A stretch of 64,000 bases of DNA from JBDTSW01 sp963782605 (GCA_963782605.1 CAWAKK010000005.1:186001-250000), one strand, 5' to 3'; numbered from the stretch's first letter, positions 33,445 to 43,046 are shown. Notes: generated by a model from the sequence alone, not told the origin. A program made the numbers and translations.

Positions 33445-34727
33445 GGATCGCAGTCGTCGGCTCCGGCATCTCCGGGCTCGTGGCCGCTCGCGAGCTTCAC
33501 CGGGCGGGCCATGCGATCGACATATTCGAGGAGAGCCCACGGATCGGCGGCCACTCGAACACCGTCCACGTCTCGACCGCTGCCGGCGAGTGGGCCGTCG
33601 ACACCGGGTTCATCGTCTTCAACGATCGCAACTATCCGAACTTCACCCGCCTGCTCGGTGAGCTCGGCGTCGCCACGCAGCCCTCGACGATGGCATTCTC
33701 CGTTTCCGATGGACGAGGCGAGTTCGAGTGGGCAGCGACCCCGCTGGGGCTGTTCGCGAACCTCGGCCACATCGTGGATCCGTCCTTCCATCGCATGCTC
33801 TTGGATCTTCGGCGCTTTTTTCGCGAAGCGCGGGGGCTGATCGGTTTGAATGGCTCCGGGCCGTCCCTGCGCGAGTTCTGCGAGCGCCGCGGTTACTCGG
33901 ACTACTTTGTCGAGCGGCTGATCGTTCCTCAGGTTTCAGCGGTCTGGTCGGCCGATCCGGAGCAGCTCTGGTCGTTTCCAGCGTCCTTCGTCGCCGAGTT
34001 CTTCGCCAATCACGGCTCGCTGCAGTTCCTGAGGCGACCGCGCTGGCACACGATCCTCGGGGGGTCGCGCCGGTATGTCGAGCCGCTCGCCGCCCCCTTT
34101 GCGGATCGGATACGGACAAGCTGCCCCGTTCGCGAGATTCGCCGCTTCGACCACGGGGTCGAGGTCAGCTCGGAGAGCGGCGGGCGGGAGCTGTTCGACC
34201 ACGTTGTCCTGGCCTGCCACTCCGATCAGGCTCTCGGGATCCTCGCTGACCCGACGCTTCAGGAGAATGAGGTCCTGGGCGCGATGGCCTACCAGCGCAA
34301 CGAAACCGTGCTTCACACCGACCGGCGGGTGATGCCGCGGCGGCGTACCGCCTGGGCCAGCTGGAACTATCACCTCGACGGAGAGGCCGGAGGGCGTACC
34401 ACCGTGACGTACCACATGAACCGCCTGCAGTCGCTCGATGCGGATTGCGAGTTCTTCGTCACGTTGAATCAAACGGAGGCCATCGATCCTGGCCAGATCA
34501 TCCGTCGGTTCACCTACTCGCACCCCGTCTACACGCCCGAGTCGGTCGCCGCCCAGGCGCGGTGGCGCGAGGTGAGTTGCGGGCGAACTCATTTCTGTGG
34601 TGCCTACTGGCGCTGGGGCTTTCACGAAGACGGGGTCTGGAGTGCACTGCGGGCATGCGAGGCGCTTGGCGCGCTCGAGCGCGGCGCCGCGCCCGCCCTC
34701 GACGAACCCCTCGCGCTGGCGGCATGA
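33441..34727 (+). CDS. FAD-dependent amine-oxidase-fold protein (COG2907 type)
   Basis: 428 aa, ATG overlapping the previous stop. FAD motif MRIAVVGSGISGLVAAREL, then RIGGHSNTVHV and VDTGFIVFNDRNYPNF, diagnostic of the COG2907 group. Mid-protein FPASFVAEFFANHGSLQF and C-terminal FCGAYWRWGFHEDGVWSA agree. Family members are found next to DUF1365 and cyclopropane-fatty-acid synthase genes, as here. They are proposed to oxidise or reduce a fatty-acyl chain of phospholipid in concert with the methyltransferase. Precise reaction is not established by the sequence. Confidence 0.9.
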   Translation: MRIAVVGSGISGLVAARELHRAGHAIDIFEESPRIGGHSNTVHVSTAAGEWAVDTGFIVFNDRNYPNFTRLLGELGVATQPSTMAFSVSDGRGEFEWAATPLGLFANLGHIVDPSFHRMLLDLRRFFREARGLIGLNGSGPSLREFCERRGYSDYFVERLIVPQVSAVWSADPEQLWSFPASFVAEFFANHGSLQFLRRPRWHTILGGSRRYVEPLAAPFADRIRTSCPVREIRRFDHGVEVSSESGGRELFDHVVLACHSDQALGILADPTLQENEVLGAMAYQRNETVLHTDRRVMPRRRTAWASWNYHLDGEAGGRTTVTYHMNRLQSLDADCEFFVTLNQTEAIDPGQIIRRFTYSHPVYTPESVAAQARWREVSCGRTHFCGAYWRWGFHEDGVWSALRACEALGALERGAAPALDEPLALAA

Positions 34728-35467
34728 GCCAGTCGGCTCTCTATGAAGGGTGGGTGAGCCACCGCCGCGCCGAGCCCGTTGAGCACTCGTTTCGCTACCG
34801 CGTTCTGATGGCCTACCTGGACCTCGAAGAGCTGCCGAGCGTGCTCGACCGGCACCCGCTCTGGTCGGCTCGCCGCACGGCGCCGGCCCGCTTCCGCCGC
34901 GCCGATTACATGGGAGATCCGGACACCCCGCTCGCGGACTCGGCTCGCGCGCTTGTGGAGGAGCGACTCGGCTTCCGGCCGACGGGCCCCGTTCGCCTGC
35001 TTACCACTCTGCGCCTCTGGGGCGTCGGGTTCAATCCGGTGAGCTTTTTCTACCTCTTCGCGCCCGACGGGCGTAGGCTCGTGGCTGTGATCGCTGAGGT
35101 CACGAACACCCCGTGGGGCGAGAGCCACTCGTACGTGCTCGACGCCACCGTGGAGGGAGCGCTCGAGGGGAGCTTCGGCAAGGAGCTCCACGTCTCACCC
35201 TTCATGCCGATGGAGCAGACCTACCGCTGGCGGGTTGGCGAGCCGGGTGAGAGGCTGAGCGTGTCGATCTCGAGCGATCAGTCGGGCCGCCGGGTCTTCG
35301 AGGCGGGCCTCGGCCTGCGGCGTCGTCCGCTGAGCCGCGGTGAGATGACCAGGGCCCTCGTCGTCCATCCGCCCGCGGCCGCGGCCACGCTCGCGCGCAT
35401 CTACTGGAACGCGCTGAAGCTGAAGCTGAAGGGCGCTCCTTACCATCCTCGCCCTGCTGCCGGCTGA
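34724..35467 (+). CDS. DUF1365 family protein
   Basis: 247 aa from ATG 34724, overlapping the previous stop (ATGA). Typical DUF1365 blocks: LYEGWVSHRRAEPVEHSFRY, LRLWGVGFNPVSFFYLF, VIAEVTNTPWGESHSYVL, KELHVSPFMPMEQTYRW. The family has no settled biochemical role, but is strongly linked to the FAD protein and cyclopropane-fatty-acid synthase in operons. The stop overlaps the next ATG (TGATG). Confidence 0.92.
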   Translation: MSQSALYEGWVSHRRAEPVEHSFRYRVLMAYLDLEELPSVLDRHPLWSARRTAPARFRRADYMGDPDTPLADSARALVEERLGFRPTGPVRLLTTLRLWGVGFNPVSFFYLFAPDGRRLVAVIAEVTNTPWGESHSYVLDATVEGALEGSFGKELHVSPFMPMEQTYRWRVGEPGERLSVSISSDQSGRRVFEAGLGLRRRPLSRGEMTRALVVHPPAAAATLARIYWNALKLKLKGAPYHPRPAAG

Positions 35468-36774
35468 TGGCGGTACGGGGAGCACGGCGAGCGGCGGAGT
35501 CGGCGTCAGGGCGCGCGCATGAAGCCCAGATCGCCAAGCCCGGATCCGAAGCGACTGGTGGGCCGGTGGAGCGGGCGGCACGGGTTGTCGTGCATCGAGC
35601 GCTTCGAGGCATTCGCTCAGGTCGTCTCGAGCTAACCGAGACTTGGTCGGGGGAACGCCTGGTCTTCGGCGGTGATCCCGAGCCCGCAGCCAGGATCGAG
35701 GTTCGCTCGCCACGGGCGTACGTCGACGTGGCGCGCCGGCGCTCGATCGGCCTCGGCCAGAGCTACGCGGCGGGACTCTGGGAAGCCGACGACCTCGTCG
35801 CCGCCATGCGGGTGGGAGCTCGGGAGGTACGTCGCGCGGACCGCTTTCGTCGCCGCATCGCACCGGCACAGGGGCCGATCGAGGCCGTTCGGCAGCTGCC
35901 GGTGCTGAACACGAAGCGCAGGGCCCGGCGGAACATCGCCGCCCACTATGACCTCGGCAACCAGCTGTTCGAATGCTTCCTCGACGAGACGATGATGTAT
36001 TCCTCGGCGGTCTTCGAGACCGGGGCGGAATCGCTGGAGGACGCCCAGCAGGCTCGTCTGCACCGTGTCTGCGAGCGTCTCGAACTGGTCGGAGACGATC
36101 ACCTGTTGGAGATCGGCACGGGTTGGGGAGGGATGGCCCTACACGCCGCCTCCAGGTACGGGTGTCGAGTCACGACCACGACCATCTCCCGCGAGCAGCG
36201 GGACTACGTCGAAGCCAAGGTCCGGGCTGCGGGGCTTGAGCACCTCGTCACGGTCCTGTGCCAGGACTACCGGGAGCTGCGGGGTCGGTTTGACAAGCTC
36301 GTCTCGCTCGAGATGATCGAGGCGGTTGGCTGGCAGTACTTCGGTACCTACTTCCGGTGCTGCTCGGAGCTCCTCGAGCCCCACGGGCTCTTCTTCCTGC
36401 AGGCGATCGTGGTCGAGGACGGAGCCTTTGAGGCCGAGAAGCGCTCGCGCAGCTTCGCGAACGAGCTGATTTTCCCGGGCGGATGCCTGCCCAGCCTCGA
36501 GGTGATCCAGCGCGACCTCGCCTCCCAGACTGATTTCCGCACGGTATGGCTCGATGACATCAGCCCCTCGTACGTCCTCACCCTGCGCCGGTGGAGCGAA
36601 CGCTTCAGCGCGGCGGCCACGGAGCTTCGCAAGCTCGGCTACGACGAGAGCTTTCAGCGGCTTTGGAGGCTGTGGCTGGCGCTGTCGGAGGCCGGCTTTC
36701 ACGAGGCGCGCATCATGGACGTCCAGCTCCTGGCGGCGAAGCCGGCCTGGCGCGGGCGTCTCGTGCGCGACTGA
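35467..36774 (+). CDS. Cyclopropane-fatty-acyl-phospholipid synthase family methyltransferase
   Basis: 435 aa. A lipid-binding N-terminal domain is followed by AHYDLGNQLFECFLD (near residue 160), MMYSSAVF, the SAM site LEIGTGWGGMALHAA (near 213), and SLEMIEAVGWQYFGTYF, all conserved in CFA synthases and mycolic-acid cyclopropane/methyl transferases. PGGCLPSLEVI matches the catalytic loop. It transfers a methylene or methyl group from SAM to an unsaturated acyl chain of membrane lipid. With the FAD partner it could make methyl-branched rather than cyclopropane chains. Last gene of the operon. Confidence 0.94.
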   Translation: MAVRGARRAAESASGRAHEAQIAKPGSEATGGPVERAARVVVHRALRGIRSGRLELTETWSGERLVFGGDPEPAARIEVRSPRAYVDVARRRSIGLGQSYAAGLWEADDLVAAMRVGAREVRRADRFRRRIAPAQGPIEAVRQLPVLNTKRRARRNIAAHYDLGNQLFECFLDETMMYSSAVFETGAESLEDAQQARLHRVCERLELVGDDHLLEIGTGWGGMALHAASRYGCRVTTTTISREQRDYVEAKVRAAGLEHLVTVLCQDYRELRGRFDKLVSLEMIEAVGWQYFGTYFRCCSELLEPHGLFFLQAIVVEDGAFEAEKRSRSFANELIFPGGCLPSLEVIQRDLASQTDFRTVWLDDISPSYVLTLRRWSERFSAAATELRKLGYDESFQRLWRLWLALSEAGFHEARIMDVQLLAAKPAWRGRLVRD

Positions 36775-36792
36775 CGCGGGCGGTTCGCGGGA

Positions 36793-39066
36793 CTAGCCTC
36801 GAGAGGTGGGTTGCGCGGGCCCACCCGGCGGCATTGCAACGAGTAGGCGCAGCCGGCTGCGCAGGCCCCGCGCTGCGGCGAGCTCGCGCCGTGCTGCACT
36901 CCGGTTTCGCAGCGTGGGCCCCGCCTCTGGCTGCGGGGCGTAGCGAAATGCGAGCAGGCGACTCGCGTAGTACGCGGCTGCCGGGCGTCGTGCGCCGCGC
37001 AGCTGGCGTTCGAGTTGGAGGAGGGTGGCGCCATCGCGGCTGCGGTAGCGCGTGCCGTCGAACGCGAACTCGAGCTCTCGCACCTGCGCCTCCGCCCGCT
37101 CCCGGGGGGAGAGGGCGCCGAAGCGAAGACGCCTGCGAGCCAACATGGCCACCATCGCTACCGTGCCGATTCCCAGCAGGAGTGGGATCGCTGCGAAGAC
37201 CTCCCAGGGAAACTCGGCGCCGGCATCTTCGGTGGGGTCAACTCCACCCGTGGGGCGAGTCTCGCGCGGCGCGGCGCCTTCCCGACCTGGGATGTCACCG
37301 GGGGTGGCCGCGATCGAGTTCAGGCTCGTCTGTGATTGAGCGGGCGACGCCGTGGGGGTCGGGTCGAACGGGACCCAGCCAACGCCCATGAAATAGACCT
37401 CCGTCCACGAGTGGGCGTCGGTGTCGCGCACGGTGAAAACGCCAGGTTCGTCGGCGGCGACGCCGGGGCTGAAGCCCGATACCACACGCGCGGGAATCCC
37501 GTTCATCCGGAGCATCAGGGCCATCGCGCCAGAGAACTGCTGACAGTAACCCACCCGGTCGGTGAGCAGGAACGAGCGCAGCGGACGGTCGTCGTCCTGC
37601 GGCGGCACCTCCGAATAGGTGAATCCCGACTGCAGGTGGCGCTCGATCGCCTTAACCGCGTCATACGCCGTGGGTGCATCGCGCGTCAGCTCACGCGAGA
37701 GCGCGAGCACGTCGCCGTAGCCCGCGCTCTGGATCTTGCGACGGGCCTCGCCGAGCGGCTCACCGCGCAGAGGCACCGGCACCGGTTCAAGCAGCAACCG
37801 CCGCTCTGGGGGCGTGTCGGCGGGGGGTTGGGAGGCGGCCGTGATCGGGATCTTTCGCGTGGGCATGTCGAGCAGCGTGAAGCGCTCCAAGGTCAGCACG
37901 TAGTCGTCGGGCGCAGCGCGCATCTGCGCGGCGCTCGGGTCGGGCGCGTAGGACGTGACCTCGTATGTCTGCCCCGACGAGGGAATCTCGCCGGCCAGGG
38001 CCGTACCGTCGCCCGCGATCGAGCCGGCGAGCCCTGAGATCGCCTGCACGCTGCCAGGGCCGACGACGAGACCGCTGCGCAGCTCGCGCACGGTCACCTC
38101 GGCCCGCTCATACCACTCCTCGTGGACCCCGAGGTCGATGCCCTCGACCTTGTTCGGCAGTTCCAGCGGGGTGGTCTCGCTCTCCGAGCGGACCCAGCGA
38201 AAGCCGTCGAAGCGCTCTAGCACGGCAGCGCGCCAGTAGTGAGGGGCGTCGGCTCTGACATCGAGCATGGCGGTCCCGTCGCGGGGCCAGTCGAGCGGCT
38301 CGTAGGTGTGATCCCAGTCGAATTCGACACTCGGGGTGGCGCCCGTCCACGACCAGGAGCGATAGTCGAGGATCGGGTCGGAGCGATCCATCGCACCGGC
38401 CACGGGGGCGGCGATGATTCCGGCAACCCCGACCGCGATGCCGGCCAGGCCAACCCGCCGGCCCGGAAGCGAGGGCGCCCAGAGCCAGGCGGCGATCAGC
38501 GCGAGCAGGATGATGCCGTTCAACAGGGCCAGCGCAGGCGCGTAGAGGATCACGGCGACCCCGTAGGCGGCAACGAGTACGCCCAAGGCAAGCCAGCGAA
38601 GGCCGGCGCCACGCTTCGGAGAGGGCCAGAACGCCAGGCTCGCGGCCAGCCCGAGCGAAGCCGGAAGGCCGAGCAACAGGACCAGCCGGGGCCAGGACCC
38701 CTCGCCTTCGTAGGGGTACGTGGCATCACCGAGCTCGATCAGGCCTCGCTCGATTCCGGTGATCAATTCCCCCCAGTTGCCGGGCGCGAGCAGGCGCGGC
38801 TCGAGGCCCACGGCGACGAGCCCCGCCGCGATGCCGGCTGAAGCGATCACCGCAGCGACCACATGCCGCCACGGGCGGGCGCCCACTCGCCCGCCCAGCT
38901 CCGCCAGCGCCGCCGCCGTTGCGCCGGCGATCGCCACCGCGAGAACGATTCGCCCGGCCGGCGGCGCGACGACAAGATGACTCCAGTGAAAAGCGCAAAA
39001 TGCCGCGAGGGCGATGAGCGTGAGGAGGCGCACGCCGGTGTTGCCTTGGCTCGAGCCCGAGGTCAC
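36793..39066 (-). CDS. TgpA-like membrane transglutaminase (DUF3488 + transglutaminase core)
   Basis: 757 aa. GTG 39066 overlaps the DUF58 stop; the ORF extends to 39129 only inside that gene. Six or so N-terminal TM helices (to about residue 220) precede an extracytoplasmic transglutaminase-like domain: GYCQQFSGAMALMLRMNGIP carries the catalytic Cys (near 508), TDAHSWTEVYF the His, and WVPFDPTP the Asp. A further TM helix (EVFAAIPLLLGIGTVAMVAM) and a cytoplasmic DUF4129-like tail follow. Third gene of the MoxR-DUF58-TgpA operon, a common association of unknown physiology. Confidence 0.92.
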   Translation of the reverse strand: MTSGSSQGNTGVRLLTLIALAAFCAFHWSHLVVAPPAGRIVLAVAIAGATAAALAELGGRVGARPWRHVVAAVIASAGIAAGLVAVGLEPRLLAPGNWGELITGIERGLIELGDATYPYEGEGSWPRLVLLLGLPASLGLAASLAFWPSPKRGAGLRWLALGVLVAAYGVAVILYAPALALLNGIILLALIAAWLWAPSLPGRRVGLAGIAVGVAGIIAAPVAGAMDRSDPILDYRSWSWTGATPSVEFDWDHTYEPLDWPRDGTAMLDVRADAPHYWRAAVLERFDGFRWVRSESETTPLELPNKVEGIDLGVHEEWYERAEVTVRELRSGLVVGPGSVQAISGLAGSIAGDGTALAGEIPSSGQTYEVTSYAPDPSAAQMRAAPDDYVLTLERFTLLDMPTRKIPITAASQPPADTPPERRLLLEPVPVPLRGEPLGEARRKIQSAGYGDVLALSRELTRDAPTAYDAVKAIERHLQSGFTYSEVPPQDDDRPLRSFLLTDRVGYCQQFSGAMALMLRMNGIPARVVSGFSPGVAADEPGVFTVRDTDAHSWTEVYFMGVGWVPFDPTPTASPAQSQTSLNSIAATPGDIPGREGAAPRETRPTGGVDPTEDAGAEFPWEVFAAIPLLLGIGTVAMVAMLARRRLRFGALSPRERAEAQVRELEFAFDGTRYRSRDGATLLQLERQLRGARRPAAAYYASRLLAFRYAPQPEAGPTLRNRSAARRELAAARGLRSRLRLLVAMPPGGPAQPTSRG

Positions 39067-40223
39067 GCGGCGGCCCTCCTCGTCAAGGAGCCCCCTCGGG
39101 CAGCCAGCGCCGATCGTTGCGCAGAGCATTCCGCGACAGTGAAAGCGACCGGCACCCCGAGCGCCGGCGCGGGCGTCACCACGAAGCAGCCGGGGGAAAG
39201 ACGGGTTGCGGGCCGGGCGGCGCGCGGAGCATCGGCCCCGCTCACCCAGATCGCGCCCGCCCGTCCGCTGATGCCTCGGGGCATCGGCGTGGGCTGATCG
39301 GCCTCAACCAACGCCAAGCGCGCGTGCACGTCTGGCCACGCGCGAAGGCGCGGGTCGACGAGTGTTGGCGCCACGGCGTCGGAGAGAAGGACCGCGCAGC
39401 CGCCGCGCGCGGCCAGATGAAGGCAGAGCGAGGCCGCAGCCCTCACTGCCTGATCGAGTGCCGCCTCACTTTGAGGCTCATGTGGATCCAGGACGATCAG
39501 CGGGGCGGCGTCGGCACCTGCGACCAGCCGCCGTTCGTACATGTGCCCGGTGCGGGCGACGGTACGCCAGTGAATCCTCGACGCTGGGCTGCCCTGCCGG
39601 TAGGGACGCAGTCCATCGATCTCCAGATCGATCGCTGCGGCTTCCAACGCGGCTCCAGCACCGTGGTCCAGCCCGTCGAGAATGCCGGCGTCGCGTCCAC
39701 CCGCCGCAGGGTCCGAGCGCCGGACCTCCTCGGTTCGGGGGAGCACGAGCAGCTCGCCGTGGGTCGTCCTTCCCCTGAGCTCTCGCTCGCAGAGGCGCAC
39801 CGGATCCGAGAGTCGGAGACGAGGAGGAGACAGCGAGTGCCGACCACGACGTGGGAAGCGAAGCACCATCGAGATCATCGCCGGCCCTCGGGCTCCGACC
39901 GCCACAGGCTCGGGGAGCAGGTCGTCGACGAGGGTCGCCGGCGGGAGGGGGAGCCCGCGGCGATCGATGCGGACGCGCAGCGGATAGGCCTCGCCCTCCA
40001 CGACGCGTCCGGGGCCCGGGAGGCGTTCCAGGCGTGTGGCGGCCGCCGCGGCGGCGACCCACGCCAAAGCCAGCCCGGCCAAAAGCGCCAGTGCGAGGCC
40101 GGGAACGAGGAAGGAGGCAGAGGCGAAGACGAGGCCGGCGACGACCAGCGCGATCGCCAGGCGCATGACGCTGCGAACCCCGATCACCGAGGGGCTCGGT
40201 GCGGGGGTCGTCGAGTCGCTCAT
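39063..40223 (-). CDS. DUF58 domain protein
   Basis: 386 aa. Two N-terminal TM helices (about 18-60). The DUF58 core is identified by LRPYRQGSPASRIHWRTVAR followed by RTGHMYERRLVAGADAAPLI, with a vWA-like fold after it (VLDPHEPQSEAALDQAVRAA). Starts at ATG 40223, directly abutting the MoxR stop, and overlaps the TgpA start. DUF58 proteins are thought to cooperate with MoxR ATPases in assembling or activating partner proteins at the membrane. Confidence 0.93.
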   Translation of the reverse strand: MSDSTTPAPSPSVIGVRSVMRLAIALVVAGLVFASASFLVPGLALALLAGLALAWVAAAAAATRLERLPGPGRVVEGEAYPLRVRIDRRGLPLPPATLVDDLLPEPVAVGARGPAMISMVLRFPRRGRHSLSPPRLRLSDPVRLCERELRGRTTHGELLVLPRTEEVRRSDPAAGGRDAGILDGLDHGAGAALEAAAIDLEIDGLRPYRQGSPASRIHWRTVARTGHMYERRLVAGADAAPLIVLDPHEPQSEAALDQAVRAAASLCLHLAARGGCAVLLSDAVAPTLVDPRLRAWPDVHARLALVEADQPTPMPRGISGRAGAIWVSGADAPRAARPATRLSPGCFVVTPAPALGVPVAFTVAECSAQRSALAARGGSLTRRAAA

Positions 40224-41174
40224 CTACAGGGCGGAGACCCGCTCGATGGCGTCGCGCACGACCGCATCGCGTTCATCGGGCGCGCCCCCTGGGGCGAGCA
40301 GTAACCGATGGGCCAGTACCGAGGGGGCGAGCGCTTGGACGTCGTCAGGCAGCGCGTGGTCGCGGCCGTCGAGCGCGGCTCGAGCCTTGGCAGCCCTGAA
40401 GAGCAGGAGGCCGGCTCGAGGGCTGGCGCCGAGGTCCAGTCGCGGGTCCTCGCGCGTGGCTGCGCACAGGGCGACCACGTAGCGCCTCAGGGCTTCGCTT
40501 CCGTGGACGGAGCTGCACGCGATCTGCGCCGCCAGCACAGTGGACACGTCGGCGACCGGCTGCAGGTCAAGCACGCGGTCTCCCTCGGCGTGTGCCTCGT
40601 ACATCTGAGCCTCGTCCGCGGCCCCGGGATACCCCAGTTGCAAGCGGACCATGAACCGGTCGAGTTGTGCCTCGGGCAGCGGGTAGGTGCCCTCGTACTC
40701 AACGGGGTTTTGGGTGGCGATTACGAGAAAGGGCCGGGCGAGCTCGTGCGGAACGCCGTCAACGGTCACGCATCGCTCCTGCATGCACTCGAGCAGCCCC
40801 GACTGGGTCTTGGGGGAGGCGCGGTTGATCTCGTCGACCAGCACTACGTTCGCGAACACCGGACCTGGGTGAAAGTCGAAAACCTGTGTGCGACGGTCGA
40901 AGACATTGGTGCCCATGAGATCGGCTGGCAAGAGGTCGGCGGTGCACTGCACGCGCGCGTACTCGGCCTCGATCGAGCGGGCGATCGCGCGCGCGAGGGC
41001 GGTCTTGCCGACCCCGGGAAAGTCCTCGATCAGCACGTGCCCCTCGGCGAGCAGCGCGACCAGCACGTCGCGAACGACCTCGTCTTCGACCTTGACCGCG
41101 CGCTGAACGTTGGCGCGCAGCCGGGAGCCGATTTCCGCCACCGCGCCTGGGTCGAGCTCTGGAAGAGTCGCCAC
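40224..41174 (-). CDS. MoxR family AAA+ ATPase
   Basis: 316 aa from GTG 41174 (VATLPELDPGAVAEIG); the longer frame to 41309 runs through the intergenic space into the preceding gene. Walker A is EDFPGVGKTALARAIARSIE and Walker B VVLVDEINRASPKTQSGLLE. Sensor ATQNPVEYEGTYPLPEAQLD and the MoxR C-terminal lid follow. MoxR ATPases act as chaperones with DUF58/vWA partners. First gene of the three-gene operon; no clear Shine-Dalgarno. Confidence 0.94.
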   Translation of the reverse strand: MATLPELDPGAVAEIGSRLRANVQRAVKVEDEVVRDVLVALLAEGHVLIEDFPGVGKTALARAIARSIEAEYARVQCTADLLPADLMGTNVFDRRTQVFDFHPGPVFANVVLVDEINRASPKTQSGLLECMQERCVTVDGVPHELARPFLVIATQNPVEYEGTYPLPEAQLDRFMVRLQLGYPGAADEAQMYEAHAEGDRVLDLQPVADVSTVLAAQIACSSVHGSEALRRYVVALCAATREDPRLDLGASPRAGLLLFRAAKARAALDGRDHALPDDVQALAPSVLAHRLLLAPGGAPDERDAVVRDAIERVSAL

Positions 41175-41235
41175 GCTCAGGGCATGGTACGGGGGCGGGA
41201 GCTCGGTGGCCCTTAAGCGACCGCGTGTCCCGTGG

Positions 41236-41517
41236 TCAGGCGGTTGACTCGCGCTCTTCCTCGCCGGGCCAGCGGCCGGTGAACCGCTCGTAGCCTCGGC
41301 GAGAGGCATTGTCGACCAGTCCGCGGATCACGCGGAAGATGGCACCTTCGACCGCGAGCGCGAGCCCCAGCTTGAGCCAGGAGACCTCGCGGTGCTCGGG
41401 TTCGGGAGCCTCCTCATCGTCGAAGACGCCCCAGAGGAGCTCGAATAGCTTGCCGCCCAGGAAGCCCGCCAGGAGACCGGCGCCGATCGAGACTGGGAGA
41501 AAGAGGATCTTGCCCAC
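41236..41517 (-). CDS. DUF4235 family membrane protein
   Basis: 93 aa. KILFLPVSIGAGLLAGFLGG and LFELLWG form the first amphipathic/TM helix. LALAVEGAIFRVIRGLVDNA is the second, and the end YERFTGRWPGEE matches DUF4235, a small two-helix actinobacterial family of unknown function. 12 bp downstream of the YihY gene on the same strand, so probably co-transcribed. Confidence 0.85.
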   Translation of the reverse strand: MGKILFLPVSIGAGLLAGFLGGKLFELLWGVFDDEEAPEPEHREVSWLKLGLALAVEGAIFRVIRGLVDNASRRGYERFTGRWPGEEERESTA

Positions 41518-41529
41518 GCGCCAACCAGC

Positions 41530-42477
41530 TTAGTTCGACTCCGATGCCTCGCGCGGCTCGAGAGCGATGGTCCGGTCCTCGGGCACCCCCGCCTCGAGCT
41601 CACGGGAGCGCTCCATCTCCGCATTCATCTCCGCGCCGAGGAGGAGTGCCAGGTTCGAGATCCAAAGCCAGACCAAGAAAACGATCACGCCTGCGATCGA
41701 TCCGTACGTGGCGTTGTAGGAGGAGAAGTTCGCGACGTAGAAGGCGAACAGGGCCGACGCCGCGAGCCAGAGCAGCAGCGCCACAACGCCGCCCGGCGTG
41801 ATCCAGCGAAACCCTGGCTGCTTCACGTTCGGTGCGGTGTAGTAGAGGATCGCGAAGATCGTGATCACCACGCCCGCTATCGCCGGCCACTTGGCGATGC
41901 CCCAAACGGTCACGGCTGTGTCGCCGGCGCCGACGACGTTGCCAACGGTCTCTGCGAGCGGGCCCGAGACGACGACCGCAAGGGCCGTGGCCGCCAGCAG
42001 GATGATGAGCACGAAGGTGATCGCGATCTGCTGCGGTCGCAGCTTGATGAAGCTCCGGCCCTCCTCGATCTCGTAGATCGCGTTCGAGGCCCTCGAGAAG
42101 GCGCCGACGTAGCCGGAGGCCGACCACAGAGCGCCGGCGAGACCGAGCACGAAGGCGAACCCCGCCGCGCCACGGCTGGCGGTGATCTCGTTGACGGCGT
42201 TGGTGAGGATGTCGTTGGCCGGGCCTGGCGCCAGCTCGGCGAGGTTGTCGATGAGGGGGTCCGTCGCCGAGGCGCCGACCAGCCCGAGGATCGAGATGAG
42301 CGCGAGCAGCGCGGGGAAGATCGCGAGCACCGCGTAGTAGGTGAGCGCGGCGGCCCAGTCGGTCAGGTTGTCGTCTTGAAACTCGCTGATCGTCCGCTTC
42401 AGCATCGGCCACCAACTCCCCCTGGAGAGCTTCGTTGGAGCCTCGGGCGCATCCTGGCGAAGCTTCGCCTGGTCCAT
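41530..42477 (-). CDS. YihY/BrkB family inner-membrane protein (paralogue 2)
   Basis: About 315 aa from ATG 42477; TTG 42540 with an upstream GTAGGA is an alternative that adds 21 hydrophilic residues. DDNLTDWAAALTYYAVLAIF is the family signature. About six TM helices and YGSIAGVIVFLVWLWISNLA follow, then a charged C-terminal tail (ELEAGVPEDRTIALEPREAS). It differs substantially from paralogue 1, so this is not a recent local duplication. Co-transcribed with DUF4235. Confidence 0.9.
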   Translation of the reverse strand: MDQAKLRQDAPEAPTKLSRGSWWPMLKRTISEFQDDNLTDWAAALTYYAVLAIFPALLALISILGLVGASATDPLIDNLAELAPGPANDILTNAVNEITASRGAAGFAFVLGLAGALWSASGYVGAFSRASNAIYEIEEGRSFIKLRPQQIAITFVLIILLAATALAVVVSGPLAETVGNVVGAGDTAVTVWGIAKWPAIAGVVITIFAILYYTAPNVKQPGFRWITPGGVVALLLWLAASALFAFYVANFSSYNATYGSIAGVIVFLVWLWISNLALLLGAEMNAEMERSRELEAGVPEDRTIALEPREASESN

Positions 42478-42590
42478 GAGGCCGTCGCCACGCTCGGGGT
42501 CGGTGTCGCGATGCGAGGTGTCGGTGCCGCTGATGCTCAAGATTCCTACCCGCAGCGGGGGTACCCCGCGCCACCTGCTTCCATTCGCTC

Positions 42591-43040
42591 ATGGAAGTCG
42601 ACTCCGCACGCACAGAGGACATCGAGGCGCTGCTTCCGTTGATGCGCGCGTACTGCGATTTCTACGAGGTCGACCCCCCGGACGAGGGCCTCAAGGAGAT
42701 GGCGGAGGCGCTGATCGCCGAGGACGACTCCCGAGGGATGCTGCTCGTGGCGCGCGACGACGACGGCGTTCCGATCGGCTTCGCCGCCGTGGCCTGGAAG
42801 TGGGCGAGCACGCGCGGCGCCCGTGTGGCGCACCTGGAGGACCTGTTCGTCGATCCGAAGGCTCGCCGCGGCGGAATCGGAGCGGCCCTGATCGAGGAGT
42901 GCGGCCGCCGCGCCAAGCACCACGGCGCGCCATGTCTGCTCTGGATCACGGCGCTCGACAACCACCGGGCCCAATCCGTCTACGAGCGCGTCGGCGCCCA
43001 CGGCGAGCAGTGGCTGGAGTACGAGCTCGAGCTGGAGTAG
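42591..43040 (+). CDS. GNAT family N-acetyltransferase
   Basis: 149 aa. The GNAT core is clear: ARVAHLEDLFVDPKARRGGI with the acetyl-CoA pyrophosphate loop RRGGIGAALIEECGRRA, and the C-terminal WITALDNHRAQSVYERVGA. It acetylates an amine on a small molecule or protein; the substrate cannot be told. It is divergent from YihY paralogue 2 and followed by a hairpin. Confidence 0.9.
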   Translation: MEVDSARTEDIEALLPLMRAYCDFYEVDPPDEGLKEMAEALIAEDDSRGMLLVARDDDGVPIGFAAVAWKWASTRGARVAHLEDLFVDPKARRGGIGAALIEECGRRAKHHGAPCLLWITALDNHRAQSVYERVGAHGEQWLEYELELE

Positions 43041-43046
43041 GCGGCT

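Noticed and set aside
36793..41174. MoxR-DUF58-TgpA considered as a defence or toxin system
   Set aside because: It is a widespread, well-known operon type with no toxin, nuclease or mobile-element signs here.
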